A stretch of 64,000 bases of DNA, taken from Mycobacterium deserti. Its GTDB lineage: Bacteria > Actinomycetota > Actinomycetes > Mycobacteriales > Mycobacteriaceae. A program made the translations under genes and the position numbers. The notes under the pieces are model-generated. The model did not search any database, had not been told where the DNA came from, and saw only the letters and a program-made list of their open reading frames with translations. Shown here in pieces: positions 1-9,745 of this stretch. The stretch's first letter is position 1; the number at the start of each line of letters is the position of its first letter. Location of the stretch: assembly GCF_025345615.1 (NCBI RefSeq), contig NZ_JAODWD010000003.1:806001-870000 (forward strand), written 5' to 3'.

Positions 1-1542
<1,542 letters not shown>

Positions 1543-1543
1543 C

Positions 1544-2020
1544 GTGCGGCTCGAGCAGATCTATCAGGAAGTGATCCTCGATCACTACAAGCATCCGCAC
1601 AACCGCGGGTTGCGCGAGCCGTTCGGAGCGGAGTCGTTCCAGGTCAGTCCCACCTGCGGTGATGAAGTCCGGTTGCGGGTCGCCCTGAGCGAGGACGGCG
1701 AACACGTCGCGGACGTGTCGTATGACGGCGTCGGCTGCTCGATCAGCCAGGCCTCGACATCGGTGCTCACCGATCAGGTGATCGGCCAGAGCGTCGGCGA
1801 TGCGTTGCAGACGGTCGCCGCGTTCACCGAGATGGTGTCGTCGCGCGGCAGGGTGGACGGCGACGAAGACGTCATCGGAGACGGCATCGCGTTCGCCGGT
1901 GTCGCGAAGTATCCGGCGCGGGTGAAATGCGCGCTGCTGGGCTGGATGGCTTTCAAGGATGCACTCGCGCAGGCGAGCCAAGAACTGGAGGAAGACAATG
2001 AGCGACACCGCAGTGCCTGA
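1544..2020 (+). CDS. sufU: SufU, zinc-dependent sulfurtransferase partner of SufS
   Basis: SufU accepts persulfide sulfur from SufS and hands it to the SufBCD scaffold. The 158-residue product starts at a GTG one base after sufS (RLEQIYQEVILDHYKHPHN, the typical SufU/IscU opening). It has the three conserved cysteines in SPTCGDEV, GVGCSISQAS and PARVKCALLGW. The Asp in the first motif completes the zinc site known in this family. An in-frame extension upstream would lie inside sufS and is rejected. The 3' end overlaps the SufT start by 23 bases, which implies translational coupling. Confidence 0.93.
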   Translation: MRLEQIYQEVILDHYKHPHNRGLREPFGAESFQVSPTCGDEVRLRVALSEDGEHVADVSYDGVGCSISQASTSVLTDQVIGQSVGDALQTVAAFTEMVSSRGRVDGDEDVIGDGIAFAGVAKYPARVKCALLGWMAFKDALAQASQELEEDNERHRSA

Positions 2021-2345
2021 CGAAGAGATGATTGCCGACCTCGAAGAGGCGATGCGCGACGTCGTCGACCCCGAACTCGGGATCAACGTCGTCGACCTCG
2101 GCCTCGTCTACGGTCTGAACATCGAGAAGGGGGAGCAGGGCAACGTCGCGTTGATCGACATGACGCTGACATCGGCCGCCTGCCCCCTCACTGACGTGAT
2201 CGAGGACCAGTCGCGCACGGCGCTGGTCGGCGCCGGGCTGGTCAACGAGATCAAGATCAACTGGGTGTGGAACCCGCCGTGGGGCCCGGACAAGATCACC
2301 GAGGACGGCCGCGAGCAACTGCGCGCGCTGGGATTCACCGTCTAG
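1998..2345 (+). CDS. sufT: SufT / MIP18-family Fe-S assembly protein
   Basis: This 115-residue protein of the MIP18 (DUF59) family is implicated in maturation or delivery of Fe-S clusters. Diagnostic features are EAMRDVVDPELGINVVDLGLVYG near the N-terminus, the conserved cysteine in LTSAACPLTDVI, and the terminal WNPPWGPDKITEDGREQLRALGF. The ATG at 1998 is preceded by GGAGGAAG with good spacing and overlaps the end of sufU; earlier in-frame starts are less suitable. It is the last gene of the SUF operon, as in M. tuberculosis (Rv1466). Immediately after it the usual mycobacterial gene order is interrupted by the siderophore island. Confidence 0.9.
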   Translation: MSDTAVPDEEMIADLEEAMRDVVDPELGINVVDLGLVYGLNIEKGEQGNVALIDMTLTSAACPLTDVIEDQSRTALVGAGLVNEIKINWVWNPPWGPDKITEDGREQLRALGFTV

Positions 2346-2350
2346 CTGTT

Positions 2351-2382
2351 TTTCGCCGGTCCGCCAGCACGGGATGGCGAAA
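2351..2382 (+). terminator. Possible hairpin terminator after the suf operon
   Basis: TTTCGCC at 2351-2357 pairs with GGCGAAA at 2376-2382 around an 18-nt loop, just after the sufT stop. A short T run precedes the stem rather than following it, so this is at best an atypical intrinsic terminator. It could instead be a processing or pausing hairpin. Confidence 0.3.
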
Positions 2383-2401
2383 TGCGGACAATCACCGTGT
2401 G

Positions 2402-2950
2402 GTGACGGTTCCGGCGGTCGTCTGGCGAGGCGGCGCCGTGTGCAGAGCGCTCACGATCGGAGCGGTCGTCGGAATGTGCACCGGCGGGCTGGCATGGCTG
2501 GATTCCGGCGCCCTGCTGACCGGTGTGATCGTCTTTGGGATCGTCGGCACGTTCTATGGCGTCTGGATGCATCGACGGATGACGCGGTTCTGGCCCGGTG
2601 CCCGCAGGCTCACCGGCGACGAACGCGTGGTGGTCGCCCACACCGCACGCCGTGGTGAACGGGTCCCCGACGAACGGTTGGCGCAGGCCGTCACCGACTA
2701 CGGCCGCGGCCTGCACGCGGCGGCCGAGACCGCGCGGCCGTTCCGCTGGGTGGTGCCGTTCGTTCTCGTGGTAGCGGTGGCGACGGCGGTGTGGGACGCG
2801 GCCATCGGCTCGTGGGGCAACGCCGTGGTGTCGGCCATCTACCTCGTCGCGCTCTTGGTCGAGGTGTTGTGGTGGCCGAAACGGCAACAGCTGATCCTCG
2901 ACAACGCCGACCGCGCCTCAATGAGCGCCGAGCCGGACGAGCACGTCTGA
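2402..2950 (+). CDS. Small multi-pass membrane protein, function unknown
   Basis: The product is about 182 residues and not assigned to a family. Two hydrophobic segments near the N-terminus (ALTIGAVVGMCTGGLAWL, then GVIVFGIVGTFYGVW) are followed by a charged cytosolic stretch. Two more lie near the C-terminus (VVPFVLVVAVATAV and AVVSAIYLVALLVEVLWW), so four membrane helices are likely. Tandem GTG codons at 2399 and 2402 are both possible starts. The 3' end overlaps the end of the convergent mbtD-like gene by 33 bases. Codon use is typical of the genome. It may belong to the core next to suf rather than to the siderophore island; I cannot tell which. Confidence 0.65.
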   Translation: MTVPAVVWRGGAVCRALTIGAVVGMCTGGLAWLDSGALLTGVIVFGIVGTFYGVWMHRRMTRFWPGARRLTGDERVVVAHTARRGERVPDERLAQAVTDYGRGLHAAAETARPFRWVVPFVLVVAVATAVWDAAIGSWGNAVVSAIYLVALLVEVLWWPKRQQLILDNADRASMSAEPDEHV

Positions 2951-5900
2951 GATCGAGGCGCCCCCAAGCAGATCCGCAATCTCCAGGTCGTGGTTGAACT
3001 CTGACTTGACGCGACGGCGGATCTCCAGCGCCTGAAGGGAATCGAGGCCGATGGCGACCAACGGGAGCGTGGTGTCGATCGACTCGACGCCCTGGACGCC
3101 GATGGTGCCCGCGACCAGGTTCATGAATCGCTGCGATACGTCGCCGTCGTCGCCGTCGTCGCCCCCAACCAGGTTGTCGGTGACCGGCGAACTGAGCTCC
3201 GACAGCAGCGACGCACGCCCGCAGATGTCGAGCACCGACCGCGCTCGTTCGAGGTCGAATGCCGCGACGATCGAGTTCTCCGGCAGGTGGCCCAGTCCCA
3301 TCGCCAATGCACCGTCGGTTGCCATCGGCAGCAGACCGGTCGAGCCCAGGCGGTTCGTGTGCTCGGCTTCGGGATCGAACGTCACTGCCCAGTGGCCCCA
3401 CTGCACCGCAACGCAATCCAGACCTTCGGCGCGTCGCCGCCGCGCCATCGCGTCGAGCATCCGGTTCGCCGCGGCGTACACGACCAGCCCGCGACCGCCG
3501 ACATTGGCGCCGATAGAGGAGCAGAGCAGCACTCGGCACGCGGATGTCCGGGGGAAGCTCTCGAGAACCCGGGAGATTCCGACGACCTTGGCGCGCAGTG
3601 CTTCGTCGACCTTATCTGCAGTGATGTCACCCAGCTCGTTGCCGGTGAACACCACGGCGGCGTGGACGATCAGATCCGCAGGGGTGCTCAGGTTCTCGTC
3701 GGCCAACCGCTGCACCGCGGCTCCATCGCCGATGTCGCAGGCGCTGACCTGAATGGTGGTCGAGGCGGCAGAGCGGATGTGTCCGAGGCGCTCGGCGACT
3801 GCGTCGGTCTCACCGGATCGGCTCACCAGCGTGATGCGCCGCGCACCTCGGTGTGCATAGTGCTCGCAGACTTCGAGTCCCACGTTGCCGGTCCCGCCGA
3901 CGATCAGGACATGCTCATAGTGGGTGGCGTCGGCTGCGGGGGAGTCGCGTTCGACGACGCGCTTGGCGTACACGGCGCCGTGGCGCAGCGCGAGTTCGGT
4001 CTCACCGTCGGTGTGCAGCGACGCCAGGATGTCGATGGCCGACGGTGCCGCCCCCGTCGGCAGGTCCAGGTGACGGAACCTGACGCCGGGGTGCTCGGCG
4101 CCGACACTGCGGAAGCCCGCGCTCGCCGCGGCCGCCAGCAGGTCCGGTGGCGCATCGTCGTCGAGGACGGATTCGCCGCCGGCGGTCACCAGCCAGCAAT
4201 CCGTCACCGTCTCGTCCAGTCCCGGCCACCAGTCGCGCGCGCCGAAGAACGCCGCGACGTCGGCGGCGGCGGCGGAGTCGTTGGTCGCGGCCGACGGCGG
4301 AACGAGGATCACCAGTGTGTCGAACCCTGCCGTAGCGCCCCCGCTTTCGTCCGCCACCGGTCGGGCCGAGGCGCCGATGTCAGCGGCTGCCGAGCAGAGA
4401 TCCGACACCAAAGCCGCGAAAGTCCCGGTGTGATCGACGACTCCGATCGTGCGCGGCGCCATCAGCGAGCGCCGGGACAGCCGCTGCCAGTGCTCGACGA
4501 GGAGTCGCGGCCGTGCCCCTGCCGCCGGTTGGCGCACAGGCTCGGCGGGCCGGACCGGTTCGACGCGGGTCGCCTGCGGGTTCTGGCCGGTGATGTACGG
4601 CAGCCATGAGACCGACGCGCGCATCGGCGAATTCGGGAAGTCGAGAAGCGGCAGCGGAGCGGGCCGGTCGGACTCGTCACCCAGGCGATCCCACGGGAAG
4701 TCCGCAATGTTGATGGCAGCGACCGCCAGGTTGCGGGTGAACTCGTCGAGGTTCCGGGCCGTACGGACCGATGTGCCGATCACGGTCGGCGCGCCGTCGT
4801 CGGCCAATGCGGCGAGATTCTGCTCGATCGCCACCTGCAGCGTCGGGTGCTCGGCCAGTTCGACGAACAGGCCGATTTCGTGCTTCCCGGCGGCTTCGAT
4901 CGCCCTGTCGAACCGAACGGTGTTGCGCAGGTTGAGGAACCAGTACTGGTCCGTGGTGAACTCGTCGGTGAGCCGGCCGCCGAGAGTCGCACCGATGCAG
5001 GCGGTTTCGCTGTCGAGGAAGGTGCGGTTGTCCAGGTGGCGATGCATATCACGGCGCACGGTGTCGCCGATCTTGTTCATCAACACGGTGTGGGCGGGAT
5101 ACCGCACGCGGATGACGCGAGCGAAGACCCCCCGCTGCGTGAATGCCTCGACGATGCCCTCGATGACCGTAACCTCGCCCGAGATCCCCACCATCGTGGG
5201 CGAGTTGACCACCGAGAGTTGCGCCCAGCCGTCGGACCGGGCGAGCAGGTCCTCACAAGCGTCGCGACCCGCGGCCACAACGCCCATTGCGTAATCGCCC
5301 CCCGTGGACACGTCGACCGCCTGCGCCCGGATCCAGATGGCGCGGACGGCATCGGGCAGGGTCATGACCTGCGCCACATAGGCCGCGGCGATCTCACCTT
5401 GGCTGTGGCCCACGGTGACGCTGGGCGCGATACCGAACGACTTCCAAATCGCGGCCAGCCCGGCCATCTGCGTGAACAACGCGGGCTGGACCGTGGTGGC
5501 CGTGTCATCGACCGGAAACTGTTCTTCGAGAAGGTAGTTGAGCGGCGAGTGGCCGAACTGCTCCTCGAACACCGCGGCGCAGCGGTCCGCCTCGTCGCGG
5601 AACGCGGGCACCGACTCGTAGAACAGGCGTCCCATACCGGGCCGCTGGCTGCCCTGCCCGGGGAAGACGAATGCGGCGCGACCGGTCGCTGCGGGCGTGC
5701 CCGTACCCACGACCGCCGGATGGTCGCGGCCGTCGGCAACCGCGCGCAGTGCGGAGAGCAGGCCGTCGCGGTCCTCGACCATGCACAAGGCGCGGTATCG
5801 TCGCGGACCTCTGGTGCGGAACAACATGTCCGCGATGGCCTGCGGCGGTACCTGCGGATGATCGACGACATACGAGTGAAGCGCGGCGGCATCAGCGGTC

Positions 5901-5983
5901 AGCAGATCCGGGGCGTCAGCCGACACCAGTACGGGAACGGAGCCGTTCGGAAGCCGGTGGTCAAACGTTGTCACAGTTCTCAC
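2918..5983 (-). CDS. mbtD: MbtD-like polyketide synthase (AT-KR-ACP)
   Basis: A 1021-residue PKS subunit lacking a KS, with domain order AT, KR, ACP as in mycobactin MbtD. The acyltransferase (about residues 95-420) has FPGQGSQ and the nucleophile elbow GHSQGE with Ser194. Its selectivity loop reads YPAH rather than the common malonyl or methylmalonyl signatures. The ketoreductase (about 690-890) has the Rossmann motif GGTGNVGLE, and Tyr836 lies in VVYAAANRMLD. The carrier domain has Ser982 in GLDSLQ for phosphopantetheine. With MbtC it makes a reduced two-carbon extension; in mycobactin this gives the 3-hydroxybutyrate linker. It overlaps mbtC by 4 bases. The remaining mycobactin genes are not in this window. 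Confidence 0.85.
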   Translation of the reverse strand: MRTVTTFDHRLPNGSVPVLVSADAPDLLTADAAALHSYVVDHPQVPPQAIADMLFRTRGPRRYRALCMVEDRDGLLSALRAVADGRDHPAVVGTGTPAATGRAAFVFPGQGSQRPGMGRLFYESVPAFRDEADRCAAVFEEQFGHSPLNYLLEEQFPVDDTATTVQPALFTQMAGLAAIWKSFGIAPSVTVGHSQGEIAAAYVAQVMTLPDAVRAIWIRAQAVDVSTGGDYAMGVVAAGRDACEDLLARSDGWAQLSVVNSPTMVGISGEVTVIEGIVEAFTQRGVFARVIRVRYPAHTVLMNKIGDTVRRDMHRHLDNRTFLDSETACIGATLGGRLTDEFTTDQYWFLNLRNTVRFDRAIEAAGKHEIGLFVELAEHPTLQVAIEQNLAALADDGAPTVIGTSVRTARNLDEFTRNLAVAAINIADFPWDRLGDESDRPAPLPLLDFPNSPMRASVSWLPYITGQNPQATRVEPVRPAEPVRQPAAGARPRLLVEHWQRLSRRSLMAPRTIGVVDHTGTFAALVSDLCSAAADIGASARPVADESGGATAGFDTLVILVPPSAATNDSAAAADVAAFFGARDWWPGLDETVTDCWLVTAGGESVLDDDAPPDLLAAAASAGFRSVGAEHPGVRFRHLDLPTGAAPSAIDILASLHTDGETELALRHGAVYAKRVVERDSPAADATHYEHVLIVGGTGNVGLEVCEHYAHRGARRITLVSRSGETDAVAERLGHIRSAASTTIQVSACDIGDGAAVQRLADENLSTPADLIVHAAVVFTGNELGDITADKVDEALRAKVVGISRVLESFPRTSACRVLLCSSIGANVGGRGLVVYAAANRMLDAMARRRRAEGLDCVAVQWGHWAVTFDPEAEHTNRLGSTGLLPMATDGALAMGLGHLPENSIVAAFDLERARSVLDICGRASLLSELSSPVTDNLVGGDDGDDGDVSQRFMNLVAGTIGVQGVESIDTTLPLVAIGLDSLQALEIRRRVKSEFNHDLEIADLLGGASISDVLVRLGAH

Positions 5984-7290
5984 TCACTCGCTGGCATGGC
6001 GAAGATCGCGTGGGCGTTGGCGCCGCCTGCGCCGAATGACGACACCGCGCCGTAGCGCACACCGTCTTTCGGCTCCCAGGGGTGCAGCGTCGTCGCCAGC
6101 CGCAGCCCGGTCAGGTCCCAGTCGACCATCTTGGTGGGTTTGTCGGAAAACAGCGTCGGCGGAATATGTCCGTGCTGGCCGGCCAGGAGCAGTTTGATCA
6201 CTCCGAGAATTCCCGATGCCGCCTGGGCATGTCCTGCATTGCTTTTCATCGAGCCGACGCGCGCGTGCGATCCGCCTGCGCCGTAGGTCTTCATCAGCGC
6301 GATCAGCTCCACCGGGTCACCGGCCAATGTCGCCGTGCCGTGCCCCTCGATCATGCCGATGTCGGCCGGATCGACACCTGAGGCGTCGATCGTCTTGCGC
6401 ATCAGCTGTTCCTGGGCGCGTAGCCGGGGCACCAGGATCGGCTTGCCCTTGCCGTTGTGGTTGGTGCGAATGGCGCGGATACGTCCGTAGACACGGTGGC
6501 CGAGTTGCCTGGCCCGCGACTCGTGCTCGACGAGCACCATTCCCACACCCTCGCCCCAGAGAGCGCCCGATGCGCCTTCGGAATAGGAGCGGCTGTGCCC
6601 GTCCTGGGATAGCGCGTTCAGCCGCGCGAACTCGTAAAAGGCTGCGGGCGAACCCATCACACAGGTACCGCCGGCCAGCGCCCAGTCGCATTCACCCTCG
6701 CGCACAGAGGAGGCCGCCAGATGCAGTGCGGTCAACGACGAGGCACACGCGGAATCGACGGCCATCGACGGCCCGACAAGGCCGAGGCAGTGCGAGATCC
6801 GGCCGGCGGCCCCGAGCTGTCCGAGGTTGGTGATCCGATGTCCGCTGTAGTCGTCGGGCGTGCACGCGCGCGGGCCGTATTCCATGGGCGACATCCCGAC
6901 GAAAACACCGCCGTCGGTTCCCGCCAGCGCGCCGGGATTGACTCCGGCGTTCTCCAGTGCCTTCCACGCGACCCGGATCGCGACGCGCTGTTGCGGCTGC
7001 ATGACCGTCGCCTCGCGCTGCGTGATACCGAAGAACGCGGGATCGAATACGCCTGCGTCGTCGAGAAATCCGCCCGCGTCGCACACCTTGCCCCAGCCCT
7101 CGTAGGCGTCCAGTGAGAGCAGATCCTCGACGGGCCAACCGCGGTCGCGCGGGAAGGGGCTGATCAGTTCCTTGGCTTCGGCGAGTGCCGACCACATCTT
7201 GGCCGGGCTGTCGACGCCACCGGGTGCCTCGATCGCCAATCCTGAGATGACGATCGGGTCGTCATGCGGCGAATATCCGTTGCGGCTCAC
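5980..7290 (-). CDS. mbtC: MbtC-like beta-ketoacyl synthase
   Basis: A free-standing polyketide ketosynthase of 436 residues from a GTG that overlaps the upstream thioesterase stop by 4 bases. A longer frame exists upstream but lies in the thioesterase gene. The catalytic set is visible: Cys182 in DSACASS, His317 in EGHGTATLAGD and His354 in KSNAGHAQAASG. It should condense an acyl starter with the extender carried by the AT-ACP of MbtD, whose gene follows with another 4-base overlap. Length and pairing match mycobactin MbtC. The gene is predicted to be iron-repressed through the IdeR box upstream of the thioesterase. A role in a non-mycobactin product cannot be excluded here. Confidence 0.87.
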   Translation of the reverse strand: MSRNGYSPHDDPIVISGLAIEAPGGVDSPAKMWSALAEAKELISPFPRDRGWPVEDLLSLDAYEGWGKVCDAGGFLDDAGVFDPAFFGITQREATVMQPQQRVAIRVAWKALENAGVNPGALAGTDGGVFVGMSPMEYGPRACTPDDYSGHRITNLGQLGAAGRISHCLGLVGPSMAVDSACASSLTALHLAASSVREGECDWALAGGTCVMGSPAAFYEFARLNALSQDGHSRSYSEGASGALWGEGVGMVLVEHESRARQLGHRVYGRIRAIRTNHNGKGKPILVPRLRAQEQLMRKTIDASGVDPADIGMIEGHGTATLAGDPVELIALMKTYGAGGSHARVGSMKSNAGHAQAASGILGVIKLLLAGQHGHIPPTLFSDKPTKMVDWDLTGLRLATTLHPWEPKDGVRYGAVSSFGAGGANAHAIFAMPASE

Positions 7291-8045
7291 GCGATCTGTC
7301 CGGACATCGCACCCGGCACCAGCAGGTCGGCGACCGCCTCGACGTGCTGATTGACGAAGAAGTGGCCCCCCTCGAACATCGTCACCTTGAAGTCGTCGGT
7401 GTGCTTGCTCCAGCCGTAGAGGTCGGCCAACGTGATGAGGACGTCCTGTTCGCCGCCCATCGCGTGGATCGGCGCGCACACCTTGACGTCGTCGGGGCAG
7501 GAGTACACGTCGACGGCGCTGAAGTCGGCCCTGACGACGGGCAGCGTCCGCATCATCAGCTCACGGTTGCCCATCACGCCCGCGTCGGTGCCCTCGAGCG
7601 CCGAAAGGTGGTTCAACAGCGACTCGTCGTCCTTGGGGTGCGATGGCTTGGCCGCCGCCAGGTGCGGTGCCACGGTGGCCGCGACGTTGAGTTGTCGAAC
7701 GTCGACACCGGCGGCCTCGGCGATGCGCACGAACTCGAATGCCACAAGGGCGCCCATACTGTGGCCGAAGACGACGAGTGGGCCACGGCGAATGTGCTCC
7801 GACGTCGAGAATTCGTCGAACGCTCCGGAAGCGATCTCGGGAAGCGTCCCCAGCAACGCTTCGCCGGCGCGGTCCTGGCGGCCAGGGTACTGGAACACGA
7901 GCACGTTGAACTTCGCGCTGAGCACCTTGGAGAACTCGCGGTAAGCCGATGCACCCGCCCCGGCGTGCGGGAAGACCAGTAGCGGGGGACTGTCAGGTCC
8001 GGCGGGCTTATGGAATTGCCGGATCCAGCCCAGTTTGCGCGCCAT
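7287..8045 (-). CDS. mbtT: Type II thioesterase of siderophore biosynthesis (MbtT-like)
   Basis: An alpha/beta-hydrolase thioesterase of 252 residues of the kind that edits mis-loaded carrier domains or releases NRPS/PKS products. It starts MARKLGWIRQF and contains LLVFPHAGAGAS (oxyanion region). The nucleophile elbow is VFGHSMGAL with Ser96, and the likely catalytic His is in FEGGHFFVNQH near the C-terminus. The ATG at 8045 has GAGAGG upstream. A longer frame from 8114 would begin inside the IdeR box and is rejected. It heads the TE-mbtC-mbtD operon. Because the NRPS on the other arm has no TE domain, this protein is also a candidate for chain release. Confidence 0.8.
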   Translation of the reverse strand: MARKLGWIRQFHKPAGPDSPPLLVFPHAGAGASAYREFSKVLSAKFNVLVFQYPGRQDRAGEALLGTLPEIASGAFDEFSTSEHIRRGPLVVFGHSMGALVAFEFVRIAEAAGVDVRQLNVAATVAPHLAAAKPSHPKDDESLLNHLSALEGTDAGVMGNRELMMRTLPVVRADFSAVDVYSCPDDVKVCAPIHAMGGEQDVLITLADLYGWSKHTDDFKVTMFEGGHFFVNQHVEAVADLLVPGAMSGQIA

Positions 8046-8097
8046 GCACAGACACCTCTCGACTTCCTCCGCCGCGACCGGCGCCACCCCATGCAAG

Positions 8098-8116
8098 TTA
8101 GCGAAGGCTAACATAA
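8098..8116 (-). promoter_or_regulatory. IdeR iron box 1 (thioesterase-mbtC-mbtD promoter)
   Basis: TTAGCGAAGGCTAACATAA is a 19-bp imperfect palindrome close to the mycobacterial IdeR consensus TTAGGTTAGCCTAACCTAA. It lies 53 bp upstream of the thioesterase start. With Fe(II), IdeR should bind here and repress. The same bases carry the TAA stop and last codons of the acyltransferase gene read on the minus strand, so the operator is embedded in coding sequence. Confidence 0.85.
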
Positions 8117-8664
8117 GGCGATCGTCGGAACGCCCTGTACCCGGAGCGTTCGCGGACCATCAGAGCAGCTCTCTTCTTCGGCAGATCGATATCGGCCATG
8201 CGACGGAACCCGGCTCCCTCGAACGCGCGGATCGACCGGTGGTTCTCTACGTCGGGTTCGGCGACGACACGGGAAGCGCGCGGGTCGGTCCTGAGCAACC
8301 AGCCGGAGACCACCTCGATCAGGGGCGCAGCCAGGCCTCGACCTCGAAACTCGGCGGGCCCCAGTAGCAGGTGCACGCCCGCGTCATGTGCGCGCGCCGG
8401 GTAGTGCTCGGCGAGCGGATCCAGGTCGGCCCGGTAGAGCTCCCAGTAGCTCATCGGTACGCCGTTGGCTTCGCCGACATGCGCGACGGAATGCGCGCTG
8501 TCGTGTTGGTCCCGCAGATAGGACGCGACCTTCGCGAGTGGCCATGCCATGTTCCAGAACTGCGCCACCTCCGGGTCGTTCAGCCAGGAGTGCAGCAGCG
8601 CGAGATCGCGATCGGGTTCCAGCCGGCGCAGCGAGAACTCGCCCGGGAAGCGCGGGGGGTTCAG
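8098..8664 (-). CDS. MbtK/IucB-like GNAT N-acyltransferase, probable CTG start
   Basis: A siderophore-type lysine/ornithine side-chain acyltransferase (GNAT fold, AlcB/IucB/MbtK family). Homologous sequence extends upstream of the first GTG (8568): FSLRRLEPDRDLALLHSWLN followed by DPEVAQFW is typical of the family N-terminus. No ATG, GTG or TTG exists between 8568 and the in-frame stop at 8731. A strong AGGAGG (8672-8677) sits 7 nt before a CTG at 8664, giving 188 residues. With that start, His98 (AGVHLLLG) and Asp138 (AEPDVENH) correspond to the catalytic His/Asp pair of MbtK. The substrate could be an N-hydroxylated lysine or ornithine. Its stop codon lies in IdeR box 1. Alternative: the start codon was lost by mutation or sequencing error. 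Confidence 0.75.
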   Translation of the reverse strand: MNPPRFPGEFSLRRLEPDRDLALLHSWLNDPEVAQFWNMAWPLAKVASYLRDQHDSAHSVAHVGEANGVPMSYWELYRADLDPLAEHYPARAHDAGVHLLLGPAEFRGRGLAAPLIEVVSGWLLRTDPRASRVVAEPDVENHRSIRAFEGAGFRRMADIDLPKKRAALMVRERSGYRAFRRSPYVSLR

Positions 8665-8720
8665 CCCGGCACCTCCTGCGAAGAGTGTGGCCTTGCGCGA
8701 CGGCGAGGGAGCTGCGCAAG

Positions 8721-8739
8721 TTAGCGAAGGCTAACATAA
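8721..8739 (+). promoter_or_regulatory. IdeR iron box 2 (fxbA-NRPS and acyltransferase promoters)
   Basis: The same 19 bases as box 1, in the same orientation, and part of a 24-bp identical direct repeat (8093-8116 and 8716-8739). It lies between the divergent acyltransferase and formyltransferase genes, 65 bp before the fxbA start and 57 bp before the CTG of the acyltransferase. It is placed to repress both directions under iron sufficiency. Confidence 0.85.
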
Positions 8740-8803
8740 TCTGCTGACCTGATGGTGGCGCTCATGACTCGGCCGAGAGCGTGGAACGGAAAGGGATCGT
8801 GCG

Positions 8804-9745
8804 ATGCGCGTCGTGTTCTTCGGATTTCAGACCTGGGGCCGAAATACGTTGCAGGCTTTGATCGATCAGGGCCACGACGTACCGCTGGTGGTCACCCATC
8901 CGGCCAGCGCGCAGGGGTACAAGGCGATCTGGTCGGACTCCGTCGAGGAGCTCGCCCGTGACCACGGCATCCCCGTGCACCTCACCGAGCGCATCGATCC
9001 GGAGACGATCGATCTGGTCAAGCGGGCAGAGCCGGAGGTCAATGTCGTCAACAGTTGGTACACGCGGTGGCCCGCGGAGCTGTACGACCTCCCGCCGCAC
9101 GGCACGCTGAACTTCCACGACTCGCTGCTACCGAAGTGCACGGGCTTCTCGCCCGTCCTCTGGACGCTGATCAGTGGTGAGTCCGAGTTCGGGCTGACGG
9201 TGCACCGAATGGACGACGACCTGGACACCGGCGACATTCTGATTCAGCACGCTCTACCGATCGGTCCCACCGACACCGGAACCGAATTGGTGCGCAAGGC
9301 CATGGAGCTGATCCCCGGGGTGCTTAAGGATGCGCTCGACGCACTGGAGTCCGGAACCGCGGTCTGGCGCCCGCAGAACCGAGCCGAGCGAACCTATTTC
9401 CACAAGCGATCGGAGCGCGACAGCCTGATCGACTGGAGCTGGCCTGCAGAAGATCTCGAACGGTTCGTCCGAGCGCTGTCAGAACCCTATCCCCGGCCCT
9501 TCAGCTTCTATCGCGGCGAACGGATCGAAGTGCTCGAGGCTCATGTGTCCGACGCCAGGTATGGGGGAACCCCCGGTCGGGTCATCGTGCAGGAGGGTGG
9601 AGGCGCAGTGGTCTGCGGCCTCAATGCCCATCGCGGGGGTAACCGCGCCCTGGTCGTCACCCGCGTCAGCAGCGCCGATGGCGTCGAGCACCGCGGATCC
9701 GAATTCTTCCTGCGCGGCGGGTATCTGGACGGCCAGTCCCGATGA
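8804..9745 (+). CDS. fxbA: FxbA-like formyltransferase (exochelin-type)
   Basis: A 313-residue member of the methionyl-tRNA formyltransferase superfamily, acting with 10-formyltetrahydrofolate. It has an N-terminal Rossmann start (MRVVFFGFQTWGRNTLQAL). The formyltransferase core is PPHGTLNFHDSLLPKCTGFSP, with the catalytic Asn/His/Asp set completed by MDDDLDTGDIL. A C-terminal OB-like domain follows. FxbA in M. smegmatis formylates the terminal N-hydroxyornithine of exochelin; the pairing with an NRPS supports that type of role, not translation initiation. GGAAAGG lies before the ATG. The gene overlaps the NRPS start by 4 bases (ATGA), so the two are translationally coupled and share iron box 2. 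Confidence 0.85.
   Translation: MRVVFFGFQTWGRNTLQALIDQGHDVPLVVTHPASAQGYKAIWSDSVEELARDHGIPVHLTERIDPETIDLVKRAEPEVNVVNSWYTRWPAELYDLPPHGTLNFHDSLLPKCTGFSPVLWTLISGESEFGLTVHRMDDDLDTGDILIQHALPIGPTDTGTELVRKAMELIPGVLKDALDALESGTAVWRPQNRAERTYFHKRSERDSLIDWSWPAEDLERFVRALSEPYPRPFSFYRGERIEVLEAHVSDARYGGTPGRVIVQEGGGAVVCGLNAHRGGNRALVVTRVSSADGVEHRGSEFFLRGGYLDGQSR

Noticed and set aside
4847..6055. 402-codon frame antisense to mbtD
   Set aside because: mbtD domains are intact on the minus strand; the plus-strand translation shows no family features.
8046..8114. N-terminal extension of the thioesterase to 8114
   Set aside because: It would begin within iron box 1. The ATG at 8045 has a ribosome binding site and matches the family N-terminus.
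8384..8737. 117-codon frame on the minus strand starting inside IdeR box 2
   Set aside because: Different frame from the acyltransferase homology. Its start MLAFANL is simply the iron box translated, the same artefact as the extended thioesterase start at 8114.
8093..8739. 24-bp direct repeats as the ends of a mobile element or CRISPR repeats
   Set aside because: Only two copies, no transposase and no spacer array; the content is the iron box with a short flank.
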